Assembly (NCBI GenBank): GCA_017307165.1
Contig: JAFKGK010000003.1
Span: forward strand, 1-64,000
Source of the DNA: Candidatus Melainabacteria bacterium
Lineage (GTDB): Bacteria; Cyanobacteriota; Vampirovibrionia; Obscuribacterales; Obscuribacteraceae
DNA: 64,000 nucleotides
Reading direction: 5' to 3'
Part shown: positions 8,937 through 16,999 of the stretch, in pieces
Layout of the letters: the number at the start of each line of letters is the position of its first letter
Numbering within the stretch: position 1 is the first letter of the stretch
Notes under the pieces: model-generated
Seen by the model: the letters and a program-made list of their open reading frames with translations, nothing else
What the model was told of the DNA's origin: nothing
Databases searched by the model: none
Position numbers and translations under genes: made by a program

Positions 8937-9512
8937 CTATGTGTGATGATTGATCTTGGTTTCCAATTGATCCACCCAATGAAACTGCGCACTCGTGCGC
9001 CCAATCAGAAAGATGCACGCCCACAGTGTAAGCAGGGCCATGAGAAATTTTTGCGCAAAGCCATATGGAGGAGGCGCATTGTTTGGGGCAATCGCCATGT
9101 TGAGACGATTTATTTTGTGCTGCACAAATACAAGGATGATCGCCTTGATGTAGACAAACCCCAATTCGACTAAAGGCTCTGCATCAGCAATAACACTCAT
9201 TATCGTTGATATCAAATACAGTGCGGCGCAAATGATCGCAAAAAAGTTGGCAGCGTGCCCGGCTTCACTAGCGCGCCGCTCAAATGTTTTGAGGAGCTTA
9301 AACATCGAGATCGGGATAAACGCCGAGTATAAGGCCTGACCGGGCCAGCCTTTGCCGGGGATGGATAGCCGCTTATAGTGCGAAAATGCCCAGAACACAT
9401 CATAAATACCGCATGTAGCAATGCTAAAAATTGCGGTCGCATACAAGCCGCGCGGCATGCCGATTGGCTCTGTCGATTGAGGCGCCTGATTTGGTGTGGT
9501 GTCGTCCTGCAT
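8937..9512 (-). CDS. Multi-pass membrane protein, DUF4234-like (copy 1)
   Basis: This 191-aa protein has a short polar N-terminus followed by about four hydrophobic segments. The first segment carries a TCGIYDVFWAF motif (about 34-44) and the region before the third segment ends with HKINRLNMA, the pattern seen in DUF4234-like small membrane proteins. It is 3 nt downstream of a clear paralogue (9516-10205); a third copy is at 17813-18382. The family has no established biochemical role. The start is followed by a Gln/Pro/Thr-rich tail as in the paralogues. Confidence 0.75.
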   Translation of the reverse strand: MQDDTTPNQAPQSTEPIGMPRGLYATAIFSIATCGIYDVFWAFSHYKRLSIPGKGWPGQALYSAFIPISMFKLLKTFERRASEAGHAANFFAIICAALYLISTIMSVIADAEPLVELGFVYIKAIILVFVQHKINRLNMAIAPNNAPPPYGFAQKFLMALLTLWACIFLIGRTSAQFHWVDQLETKINHHT

Positions 9513-9515
9513 AGC

Positions 9516-10205
9516 TTATTTTGACTTGATCGCGGGGATCGTCTTATGCAACAGTAGGTTGGTTCGAGCTGAGTTATCCTGGTCCATGCCGGTTTCTTTG
9601 CGGATTTCGGGATCGGTCAAGCCATAGATAAGCAAGCCCAAATAGCCCATGATGATTACGCCAAATATCGACATGAGGATTTTTTGCGCCTTATTGTATG
9701 GTTTAAGGCCCCAAGCGTATGGATGCACCGCACGATTTATTTTGTTGATGCGGCTTTGCGTCACCAGCAAAATCCCAAATAAGACCAGACCAGCAAGTGC
9801 TCCAATCAGAGTATGATCTAATCTTTGAAATGCGGACAGCAGAAAATATGCGATACCACATGGGATGGCATACATTTTGATCGGATGATTTGCCTCGACG
9901 GCTTTGGTCTCGATCTTTTTAATGATCTCGTGCAATGACACCGGAAGGAAAACGCCATAGACAAAATGTCCGATCTTGCCTTTCCCAGGCAGGCTCAGAG
10001 CTTTGCAGTTGTAATAGGCCCAAAAGATGCTGTAATAGCCGCAAGTGATGAAGTACAGCACTGTAAACATGACCAGCCCCACCGGATTGCCGATGGTGGG
10101 ATTAGACTCCGCATACGTGGTCGGCTGCTCCACTGGCTGCGCATCCGTAGCCTCTGGGGAGGCGATAGTCTCAGATGCCGCGTGGGGCGCAAAATTTTCT
10201 TCCAT
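9516..10205 (-). CDS. Multi-pass membrane protein, DUF4234-like (copy 2)
   Basis: This 229-aa paralogue of the downstream gene has a disordered N-terminus (about 1-38), then hydrophobic segments at about 42-65, 85-100, 113-130, 135-150 and 185-205. Diagnostic pieces shared with copy 1 are TCGYYSIFWAYY, SLPGKGK and QSRINKINRAV. It is the first gene of a two-gene operon, divergent from the WG-repeat gene at 10361, so the 155-bp gap should hold promoters for both directions. Function unknown. Confidence 0.75.
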   Translation of the reverse strand: MEENFAPHAASETIASPEATDAQPVEQPTTYAESNPTIGNPVGLVMFTVLYFITCGYYSIFWAYYNCKALSLPGKGKIGHFVYGVFLPVSLHEIIKKIETKAVEANHPIKMYAIPCGIAYFLLSAFQRLDHTLIGALAGLVLFGILLVTQSRINKINRAVHPYAWGLKPYNKAQKILMSIFGVIIMGYLGLLIYGLTDPEIRKETGMDQDNSARTNLLLHKTIPAIKSK

Positions 10206-10360
10206 TTCTTCCTTCTATTGGGTAACTCTATGGGGCTGAAACAGCGTGACTGGTAGAGTTTAGCATCCGGTTAGATGGTTGTCTTAGTTTTTGGCTGTGG
10301 GGCGCGGTCAGTCGTCAAAAGATTTGTTAGGATGGGCTTTGAACGGCAGGTGAGTATTTA

Positions 10361-11449
10361 ATGAGCGCATTTAATCCTGTGAAATGCTTTGTTGCACCAT
10401 TGGCCACCGCCGCTATGGTGGCAGCTGTTGGCATTGCTGTAGCGATGGTGCAGCCAGCCATGGCCCAGCGGGCATCATTGAGCTCGCTCGTCGATATAAA
10501 TGGACGGCAGATCGTCCCGCCCATCTATAGCTATATCGAGTACCTGGGCAATGGCGTTTATATGATGGCGCTTCGGGCCTCTGACGCCGCAGCTGCTGGT
10601 GCCAAAGCGGGGACCACAATCGTGGACAGGGATGGCAACAATATCCCCTTCAACGTGCCTGCAGGCGCAGTATTGCAACGAGTATTTTTGCCTCAACTGC
10701 CTCAAAACAGCAATATCACTGATCGGCGCCTGCCAGCCGGCACCCTCCTGGTCGTCAGACAAGACCAAAAAACAACCATGGTCGATTTGGATGGCAATTT
10801 TTTACTGCCTTTCGAAGATGTTGATATTTTTCAGCATGTTGACTGTATTGCTGTGACACGTAGAGATAGATCGACATTTTATTTGAGTCTGGATGGTCGT
10901 AGATGGATCGATAAGCCTGCCGATGCCAAGCCTGCTTGGAAAGAAGCATTTACTGATGTGTATCCGTTTCATGACGGATATGCGATTGCCACCATCGGCA
11001 ATGATGGCAAAGATTTAAAATATGGTCTCATCGATGAGAAGCACAAATGGGTCATATCCCCGGATGCGATGCACCTCAAGTGGATGTATGGCAAAGTATA
11101 TTGTAAAAAGACCTCTCAAGGTGCTCCTATGATATTACTCACCGCAGACGGTACCAGGCTTTTTGATTTGCCTCCAGAGGCGCTTGCCGCCTATGGCACT
11201 GATGGCCTGATAGATTGTGAGTTTTTGCCATCGGTGCGGGTTTCTGGTAAAGATACTAGGTGGGCTGGCCACGCAATTTTTAATGAGAACGGTGAAAAAT
11301 TGTATGGAGAGAAAGAATGCCTTAAGCCTGTTCTCAACCACGGACTTGCTGTCATTGCCGATGATCCTGTCTCAGACGAGTTTGTTGACAGGGCCAATAT
11401 CATTATCACCAAATCTGGTGTCGTCGCGAGAAATATAAGTGCTTTGTAA
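10361..11449 (+). CDS. Exported WG-repeat protein
   Basis: This 362-aa protein has an N-terminal signal sequence (about 13-36, ending QPAMAQRA). The rest is a chain of WG/KWG-type repeats that alternate a D-x-x-G turn with a short strand: VDINGRQIVPP, VDLDGNFLLPF, LSLDGRRWID, YGLIDEKHKWVISP and IFNENGEKLYG. Such repeats build beta-rich extracellular or periplasmic scaffolds, and no catalytic site is known for the family. The ATG follows GGCAGGTGAG, a fair ribosome-binding site. The stop abuts the ATG of the next gene, so the two form an operon. Confidence 0.8.
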   Translation: MSAFNPVKCFVAPLATAAMVAAVGIAVAMVQPAMAQRASLSSLVDINGRQIVPPIYSYIEYLGNGVYMMALRASDAAAAGAKAGTTIVDRDGNNIPFNVPAGAVLQRVFLPQLPQNSNITDRRLPAGTLLVVRQDQKTTMVDLDGNFLLPFEDVDIFQHVDCIAVTRRDRSTFYLSLDGRRWIDKPADAKPAWKEAFTDVYPFHDGYAIATIGNDGKDLKYGLIDEKHKWVISPDAMHLKWMYGKVYCKKTSQGAPMILLTADGTRLFDLPPEALAAYGTDGLIDCEFLPSVRVSGKDTRWAGHAIFNENGEKLYGEKECLKPVLNHGLAVIADDPVSDEFVDRANIIITKSGVVARNISAL

Positions 11450-11848
11450 ATGTATCCCACTGAGAACGATCGCCTAATCCTTGTGCGCTCCAATACAAGA
11501 TTTTCATCGGAGGTCTGGGCGAGCAATCCAAATTGTCGTGTCGAGCAATTTAGTTATTTTTTGAAAGCGCACCCCATCATTGGGATGCGCAGGAGTGAAG
11601 TCGAAAAATACTTGGGCAAGGCTAATTCTTTAGACTGCTATTCAACTTTTTCAAATCTTTGCGGCGTTACCCGCGAGTATTTTGAGATGAAATATGAAAA
11701 CGATAAATTGACTGGGTGGCGGCGGAGCCATTCTTCGTATGGCCATGTGGAATCGGAGCCCTGGGTTATTACCGATCTAATCTATGATTGGGAAGGGATG
11801 GGTGGTTATCGGTCAAAGATAAGGCTGTATCCGCGCAATCAACGGTAG
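11450..11848 (+). CDS. Small protein with a SmpA/OmlA-like segment
   Basis: This 132-aa protein starts on the base after the WG-repeat stop. The segment PIIGMRRSEVEKYLGKANS (about 41-60) matches the I-x-x-G-M-x-x-x-x-V-x-x-x-L-G-x-P/A pattern of SmpA/OmlA (BamE-like) folds, which bind outer-membrane or lipoprotein partners. No signal peptide is visible at the annotated start. Its last 10 bases overlap the end of the convergent gene at 11839. The assignment to the fold is tentative, since only the motif supports it. Confidence 0.65.
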   Translation: MYPTENDRLILVRSNTRFSSEVWASNPNCRVEQFSYFLKAHPIIGMRRSEVEKYLGKANSLDCYSTFSNLCGVTREYFEMKYENDKLTGWRRSHSSYGHVESEPWVITDLIYDWEGMGGYRSKIRLYPRNQR

Positions 11849-13794
11849 TGTTTTAGTCCAAGCAGAGAACTCACCGATGTCGGAATGAAAAAGTTGCCGG
11901 ATACGCCTGGCCGCAACATTATTTGGAGTTTGCCATCAGCATCATTTTTTAAGTGCGCCTCAGGATCCGCGGTGGCTAATTTATACACATAAGGATCTCC
12001 ATCCATATCATTTTGCGGACGGGCTGGATCAAGGCTCATCTCGATTATCTCTGATAGAGTCGGTGTTAACGACTCGCCGATTATTTTGATCTGGCCATTT
12101 GGAGATGTGAGGATGATCGGATTGCCGCGCCATTTATCTTCAGGTTTTGCACTTTGATCATCTGTGAGACACTGAGACAATCCAGACTTTTGCACATAAG
12201 CCACAGAGACTTGTTCTTTGGTTGGTGCTGTTTGCAACAGGTCTTTGCTAATCCGAGAGATCTGTTCACCCTGCGGTTGCGATTTTTCTTTTGACTCCAG
12301 GGCCGCAATCGTATTGTCGAGATAATCTAAACTATTTGAGAAAACAAAGATATTGCCCAGCTGTTTGACGTACGAAAATGCTTCTCCGGCATATTCTTTG
12401 TAATCGATTTCTGCATCGCAGGCAGTATTGAAAAATTTCTTTTTTTCTATCTCTTTTCTGTCCATACTGAATTCGCGACATACAAGGCTTTGCAAAGCAT
12501 TGCGATAAATTGCGGGATCAGCATTAGTTGCATCAAACTGCAAAATAGTCACCACATCAAACGGGCTGCCGTTGTTGCGAATATAACTGGCATAGGCTCT
12601 TGCGCTAACACTTGTGATTTGCGTGTCCTTTGGGATCTTGTTTAGGATTGCAGACATTGCGGTCGGGATTGCCAGAGCAGCCAAAAAGCGATGCGTCTGC
12701 GGACTATCGCCCTGACGATGTTGTAACTCTTCTTTCGCGTAATGTGTAGCGCGAGGCGATGCCGGCAAAATGCCGGATAACATGCTTTTGATCGGTTTTA
12801 TTATATCTGCGTCCCCCTTATAGCCTGCATAGACTGTGGCATTGGCTGGCAGAAAGCCGAGCAAATCAGTAAGAGCATAATCTTGGTTGTTGCTCGAGCC
12901 TTGAACTGCGTTTATCTCGGGTATTTTCTCAAAAGATATTTTGCTTTGGTTATTGGATCTTATTTTTGCTACCAGCTTACGATGTTCATCATCGTGGGGC
13001 CCAACCTGTTTTGAGACTATCTCATTTGCATCACGATATTTGCCTGTCATGAGAGCGGCGTCTATCCTCTGCGCTTTACCAACGTTTGGCCGTTCGATTG
13101 ATTTGAATGCCGCCTTAGTCAGATATGCATCAGCCAGCGATCGATCCAAGACGGCAGATCCTCTGATGCTCCTGGCATAGAGCAAAGCACCGCATTGCGC
13201 CTCTATCATTTCATTTGAAATGGGCTTGGCATTTTCATCTAAATGCATCGCAAAATTGATGCGATTTGCAAAATCTATCCAGGCTCCAAAATCTTGCGGA
13301 TCTTGGTCGATGGCTTTGCACGCGACTTTTATCCTTTCGCGCGTGGCTTTATTGTCGGGATCTTTTGCAAAATCCGCTAGAATAGCATAGAGGCTGGTGG
13401 AACTACCCATGGGCGTCCTGGCTATTTTTTGCAGGGGGAGTATTCGTCTCTGATAGTGGTTGTTTTGCATAGCGGCTGTAGCCGTAAATGCATTGTCAGA
13501 CGCGGCGCTCGCTGCATTTTGATGGTCAAAGAGAGTGTACATTTCGGCGCGAAATAACCGAGGCTGGTCAAATCCTTCCAACAGTTCGATATCGTAAGGT
13601 TGCCCGCTGGCGTCAGTCTTGTACGTGCATTTGATCTGGCCGTTTGGAAAGGAGTGAGCGCTGTAGCTTTGCTCAAATCTCTTTTGGTGAGGGACTATTG
13701 CGGCCCGCGACCTGGCCAGGGCAGAGCAAGGCCAGGAGACTGCAAGGATGAGAAAAAGAGAGAGTGCCTTTGTTGGGAGATTCTGCTTTTTCAT
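11839..13794 (-). CDS. Large exported protein, DUF3352-like (LADAY-motif family, large member)
   Basis: This 651-aa protein has a signal peptide (about 5-28, SLFLILAVSWPCSALA). The first part shares TDASGQPYDIELLEG, then GALLYARS and DRSLADAYLTK, with the two small proteins at 7012-8717, so it is a larger relative. The second half begins LLGFLPANATVYAGYKG and contains a long alpha/beta stretch reminiscent of DUF3352 (proteins that open with a leucine-P-A-x-T-x-x-Y motif), but this is a weak match. It is monocistronic, convergent with the WG operon (10-bp overlap) and preceded by only about 30 bp after the 13825 gene stop. Function unknown. Confidence 0.7.
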   Translation of the reverse strand: MKKQNLPTKALSLFLILAVSWPCSALARSRAAIVPHQKRFEQSYSAHSFPNGQIKCTYKTDASGQPYDIELLEGFDQPRLFRAEMYTLFDHQNAASAASDNAFTATAAMQNNHYQRRILPLQKIARTPMGSSTSLYAILADFAKDPDNKATRERIKVACKAIDQDPQDFGAWIDFANRINFAMHLDENAKPISNEMIEAQCGALLYARSIRGSAVLDRSLADAYLTKAAFKSIERPNVGKAQRIDAALMTGKYRDANEIVSKQVGPHDDEHRKLVAKIRSNNQSKISFEKIPEINAVQGSSNNQDYALTDLLGFLPANATVYAGYKGDADIIKPIKSMLSGILPASPRATHYAKEELQHRQGDSPQTHRFLAALAIPTAMSAILNKIPKDTQITSVSARAYASYIRNNGSPFDVVTILQFDATNADPAIYRNALQSLVCREFSMDRKEIEKKKFFNTACDAEIDYKEYAGEAFSYVKQLGNIFVFSNSLDYLDNTIAALESKEKSQPQGEQISRISKDLLQTAPTKEQVSVAYVQKSGLSQCLTDDQSAKPEDKWRGNPIILTSPNGQIKIIGESLTPTLSEIIEMSLDPARPQNDMDGDPYVYKLATADPEAHLKNDADGKLQIMLRPGVSGNFFIPTSVSSLLGLKHYR

Positions 13795-13824
13795 CTTTCA
13801 CTGTAATAGAGGGATTTTATTTAG

Positions 13825-14562
13825 TTAAGCATATCCCACGCCGACAGTGTCTGCCTTAGACCTGGCCAATATGCCATCCACCTTACTCTCAAAAATCAAA
13901 TCCCGATACAACCGCTCAAATATATACAAACCTAGCGACGTCCCCCGCTCCAGAGCCTCTTCGATCTCTTGCGTATCGCGGCCAGCCGCCCGGGTCGACT
14001 CCAGGTTCTTTTCTATGATGCTATAAAAATCCTCCGCATGCCTCTCATCGATTTTTGCATGCAGTTGATAGTGCACCAGCGACTCAGCCCTGATCCAACC
14101 ATTTTTGACCACCGCATTACCGATGATTGCCGAGATCGTTGCAAACGATTGCTCGATCACACCCATGCACGCCAGCCCCACGCAATAGTGCTCCAGCGCA
14201 CAAGCACTGCTCAAGGCACTATTAAACGCATGCACCGGTGGCAGTGCCTTGACCCCATTTACTGATGTCCCGACCGACTCCAAAAACGATTTAAAAGTAT
14301 TGCAATGAAATGCCTGCGCATTAAACTCCCCATGCTCCTCAAGCAGATTCTCCAGTATTTTCACCCTTAAATAAGGGTCCGGCACCCTCGCCGCGAGCGC
14401 CGCCATCGGCTGCGAAAAATACAACACCGCAAAATAAAACTGCTCCTGCGATTTGCGAAACTCCTCCAGAGGCATACTGCCCGCCGAAAGCCGCTCCAGA
14501 TAGGAGTTTTGCAAGATGCCTGATTGTGCGATCGCCTGAGCGCCATAGTCAAATATCTTCAT
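13825..14562 (-). CDS. Haem-oxygenase-like (TenA/PqqC-fold) probable di-iron oxidase
   Basis: This 245-aa all-helical protein begins at the ATG at 14562 (MKIFDYGAQ); the longer frame to 14625 lies inside the upstream gene and is less likely. Candidate metal ligands follow the pattern of haem-oxygenase-like di-iron oxidases (iron-containing redox enzyme family): E40 in helix 1, LLEEHGEF (E75/E76, H77), E137 in GVIEQSF, and HYQLHAKIDERHAEDF (H168, D172, H175). Members oxidise or fragment amino-acid-derived substrates; TenA thiaminase and PqqC are alternatives with the same fold. It is the third gene of an operon with a GNAT and a DUF3419 enzyme, which points to small-molecule biosynthesis. The substrate is unknown. 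Confidence 0.75.
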   Translation of the reverse strand: MKIFDYGAQAIAQSGILQNSYLERLSAGSMPLEEFRKSQEQFYFAVLYFSQPMAALAARVPDPYLRVKILENLLEEHGEFNAQAFHCNTFKSFLESVGTSVNGVKALPPVHAFNSALSSACALEHYCVGLACMGVIEQSFATISAIIGNAVVKNGWIRAESLVHYQLHAKIDERHAEDFYSIIEKNLESTRAAGRDTQEIEEALERGTSLGLYIFERLYRDLIFESKVDGILARSKADTVGVGYA

Positions 14563-14569
14563 CGTGACC

Positions 14570-15523
14570 TCATATCTCCGCTGTATTGATGGACCAGTTG
14601 CCCTGAGGTGAAATGCCATGCGCATAAACAGTAGCCGGGGCTACTGTGTGATTTGTGTTTTGCAGACCTTCGCATACCTCATCCGCATGCTCGGCCGGGA
14701 TCGCGACAAACAAGCCATCATGCCCGGTAGCGTCCGCGGTGGCGGCGGCTTGCTTGATCAGCTCAGCGCATTGCGCGGCTGATTGGTAGGAAAGATTGGT
14801 GAGGTGCAGATTTTTCATCTCGCGGCCATTGTCGTCCATGAGGATCTTGGCGCGGCGGGTGTCTTCGAGGATGGCCGTCGCACCACCTGAGTGTGTGGAA
14901 ATGATCTGTGGCGCAATCAATGACCGGGACGCGCTATCGCCAGCCATGCAGCGGTATGTTTCTGCAGAGGTGATGGTGGCGATAGCGGTGCATGTGCGGG
15001 CATTGCCATTTGCGGGAGTGGGCGCGTAGGTGCGTTGTGATGCCGGACCGGAAACCTTTAAGATCGCGATCTGCGCGACTGGCGTAAAGAGCGGCATGCC
15101 CGCGCGACCGGAGTAATTGGTGGGGATGCGGGTAGTGCCATCCATGGTCACGCCAAAAGCTATTGAGCAAAGGGGGGTAAAGTCATCAAATGCTCGCTTG
15201 AAAAGCTTGATCAAAGCAAAGCCACGGCGCTTTTCTTCGCTGACTTTTAGATCCGCTATATACGCTGCTGGCTGCACGCTACCATCCGGTCGCTGCAATT
15301 GGCGCAGCACCACCGACAATGCACCTATTACTTTCGCACCATCCAGTGCCACATATACGGCCGCACCGCCCATGGAGCGCGCAAACAATGTGTAATCTGC
15401 ACCATGGCTGATGCCAAAACGCTGATGGGGACCGAGAGGGTAGGTAAACTCGGATTCAAAGCTTTCGAGCGCTTTTTGGGTGGCCGCATCTGGGCCGCTG
15501 GTGAGTGTCTCGATCTGGATCAT
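14570..15523 (-). CDS. GNAT-family acyltransferase (probably two GNAT-like halves)
   Basis: This 317-aa protein shows a recognisable GNAT core in its first half: YVALDGAKVIGALSVV (about 57-72), AAYIADLKVSEEKRRGFALI (about 87-106, the acetyl-CoA pyrophosphate loop with R-R-G-x-A) and a following helix. The second half (about 170-317) has a similar alpha/beta rhythm and may be a degenerate second GNAT unit. It would move an acyl group from acyl-CoA to an amine. Its start overlaps the stop of the DUF3419 gene by 4 nt, and its stop is 7 nt before the haem-oxygenase-like gene, so all three are one transcript. Confidence 0.72.
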   Translation of the reverse strand: MIQIETLTSGPDAATQKALESFESEFTYPLGPHQRFGISHGADYTLFARSMGGAAVYVALDGAKVIGALSVVLRQLQRPDGSVQPAAYIADLKVSEEKRRGFALIKLFKRAFDDFTPLCSIAFGVTMDGTTRIPTNYSGRAGMPLFTPVAQIAILKVSGPASQRTYAPTPANGNARTCTAIATITSAETYRCMAGDSASRSLIAPQIISTHSGGATAILEDTRRAKILMDDNGREMKNLHLTNLSYQSAAQCAELIKQAAATADATGHDGLFVAIPAEHADEVCEGLQNTNHTVAPATVYAHGISPQGNWSINTAEI

Positions 15524-16638
15524 GCGTCAGGACCTGGTTTGCGCGCAATGTGCAGGCGGCGATAAAAAAAGCTCCTGTCCGCCAGATGCAGACGCGCCGC
15601 AAGATCCGGCAATAGCGTGTAGCCGGCCCGAGCGATATGCGCATCCAGGTCGGTCCTTGAGTTGAGCTGCCGTACCAGGAGGACGCCATTGGGCTTTAGT
15701 GCGTTATGAGCGATCCGCAGCGTGTTGGCGATATCTGCTGGCGGGAGCCAATCGAGGATATTGCTTAGCTGGATGAGGTCGTAGCGGTTAGGCGTGTCCG
15801 CGAGGGCCAGATCGGTGGTCGTATTTTTGTATTGGATCTGGGTGCGGGCTAGGGTTTGGGGACTTGTGTCGGCTGGCCACGACACTCTGAGCCACTGAGG
15901 TGCTGCTGAGGTGCGGCCGCGGCAATCTGTGAGAAATTGCTGGAGAAAATAGTTGGATGCGCAAGGCTGGTTTTGGATCGACCAGATGGTGCGCTGGTGG
16001 AAATGGGCGGAGAATGGCTGAAGGGCGTTGGAGGTGGCCAGGGGGCCGAAGAGGGTGGTGAGATTTTTTTGTGTAAATGTGAGGTCGAGAGCTGCCTGGA
16101 GGCGGTTAGAAAAATCTGGATTTTGGCTGAGCCAATCGCGCTGGGCCTTTGGGCAGTCCAATTGGAGGAGGTCTTGCGTTTGTGCGGGATCGAGATGGCG
16201 GCGCATGATCGCAAATATGTGCTCAAAGCGACCGTTGTAGTCCAAGGCGGGCGTGGTCTGGTCGGGGTGGCTGTGGCCGAGGAGGTGGAGGGCAGTTTCT
16301 CTTGAGGTGGGGCGGCGGGTTAGAAAATCGATCTTTTTTTCTGACAGCTCTAATTGAGCAGGGTTGGCGTCGATGAGCGTGAGGTTTGCGATCTGGGGAG
16401 GCTGCGTCAATAGATAGGCGGCCGTGCAGCCGCCAGACGCGATCATGGCTACGTTGGCCGGGCGATCGATGTGCTGCGTGGCGAGTTTAAGAGCGGCGGC
16501 GTCGATGAGGGGGTCTTCTTTGACCTGGGCAAAGGCAACCGGCAATCTGGCGGCTACGGCCAGGGCCTGGGCGTCGGTGATGGCGTGCGTCTGCGCCAGC
16601 CGGGGGCTGACGGAGAGCGCGGACATGCGTCGAGTCAT
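15520..16638 (-). CDS. DUF3419/BtaA-like SAM-dependent 3-amino-3-carboxypropyl transferase
   Basis: This 372-aa protein has the Rossmann SAM-binding signature of the BtaA family: AMIASGGCTAAYLLT (about 64-78), LTLIDANPAQLELSEKK (about 86-102) and, late in the fold, YDLIQLSNILDWL, where BtaA has a similar acidic-aromatic motif. BtaA moves the aminocarboxypropyl group of SAM to diacylglycerol in betaine-lipid synthesis. Here no BtaB methyltransferase is adjacent, and the partners are a GNAT and a haem-oxygenase-like enzyme, so another acceptor is likely. The ATG has a good AAAGGAG ribosome-binding site. It is the first gene of the operon; repeat copy B lies 154 nt upstream. Confidence 0.72.
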   Translation of the reverse strand: MTRRMSALSVSPRLAQTHAITDAQALAVAARLPVAFAQVKEDPLIDAAALKLATQHIDRPANVAMIASGGCTAAYLLTQPPQIANLTLIDANPAQLELSEKKIDFLTRRPTSRETALHLLGHSHPDQTTPALDYNGRFEHIFAIMRRHLDPAQTQDLLQLDCPKAQRDWLSQNPDFSNRLQAALDLTFTQKNLTTLFGPLATSNALQPFSAHFHQRTIWSIQNQPCASNYFLQQFLTDCRGRTSAAPQWLRVSWPADTSPQTLARTQIQYKNTTTDLALADTPNRYDLIQLSNILDWLPPADIANTLRIAHNALKPNGVLLVRQLNSRTDLDAHIARAGYTLLPDLAARLHLADRSFFYRRLHIARKPGPDA

Positions 16639-16999
16639 GTGGGTGGCGGCTCCTTTCCTGTTGCCAATATAAAAAAGGATGGGGCAAGCGGGGAAAGGGC
16701 AATCAACAGTTGATGAAGTGTTGGGTGTGGGGTGGGGGTGTTTGGGGATCTGGGTGCTAGGTTGGGGGGCGAGATCGATTTTGAGGCTGAGGTGAAATGT
16801 GCTTATTTGGCTAAATTACCAACCAGAAATTTTTTTTGCCTCTGTAAACGCAGTGGTGACGGTGCGCGGCACTTTTTGAAAAATCTAACTATCGCCCAAA
16901 AGCCATGCTGGGCCAGGGTTTATCGCCGGTGAGATATTTTGCAATATTTGCAACTGGTATCATAGCGATTGAACCATTTGCGGCCCTGGTGCGTTTAAA
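16639..16999. other. Divergent intergenic region with G-rich tract and repeat copy B
   Basis: This gap of 361 nt separates the BtaA-like operon (minus) from the 17000 gene (plus). It contains a G-rich stretch on the plus strand (about 16718-16770, several runs of four or more G), the repeat copy B (16792-16825) and an A/T-rich stretch. Promoters for both directions should be here. No ORF worth calling is visible. Confidence 0.5.
16792..16825 (-). repeat. Interspersed non-coding repeat, copy B
   Basis: This is 34 nt nearly identical to copy A (8763-8797), sharing TTGGCTAAATTACCAACCA exactly and the flanking GTGAAA and GTGCT pieces with one or two differences. In both copies CTGCAAAC or CTGTAAAC follows about 17 nt later. 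It lies 154 nt upstream of the BtaA-like gene. Confidence 0.6.

Noticed and set aside
8783..9004. Minus-strand frame of 73 aa between two genes
   Set aside because: It runs through the repeated non-coding sequence A and overlaps the next gene; no ribosome-binding site.
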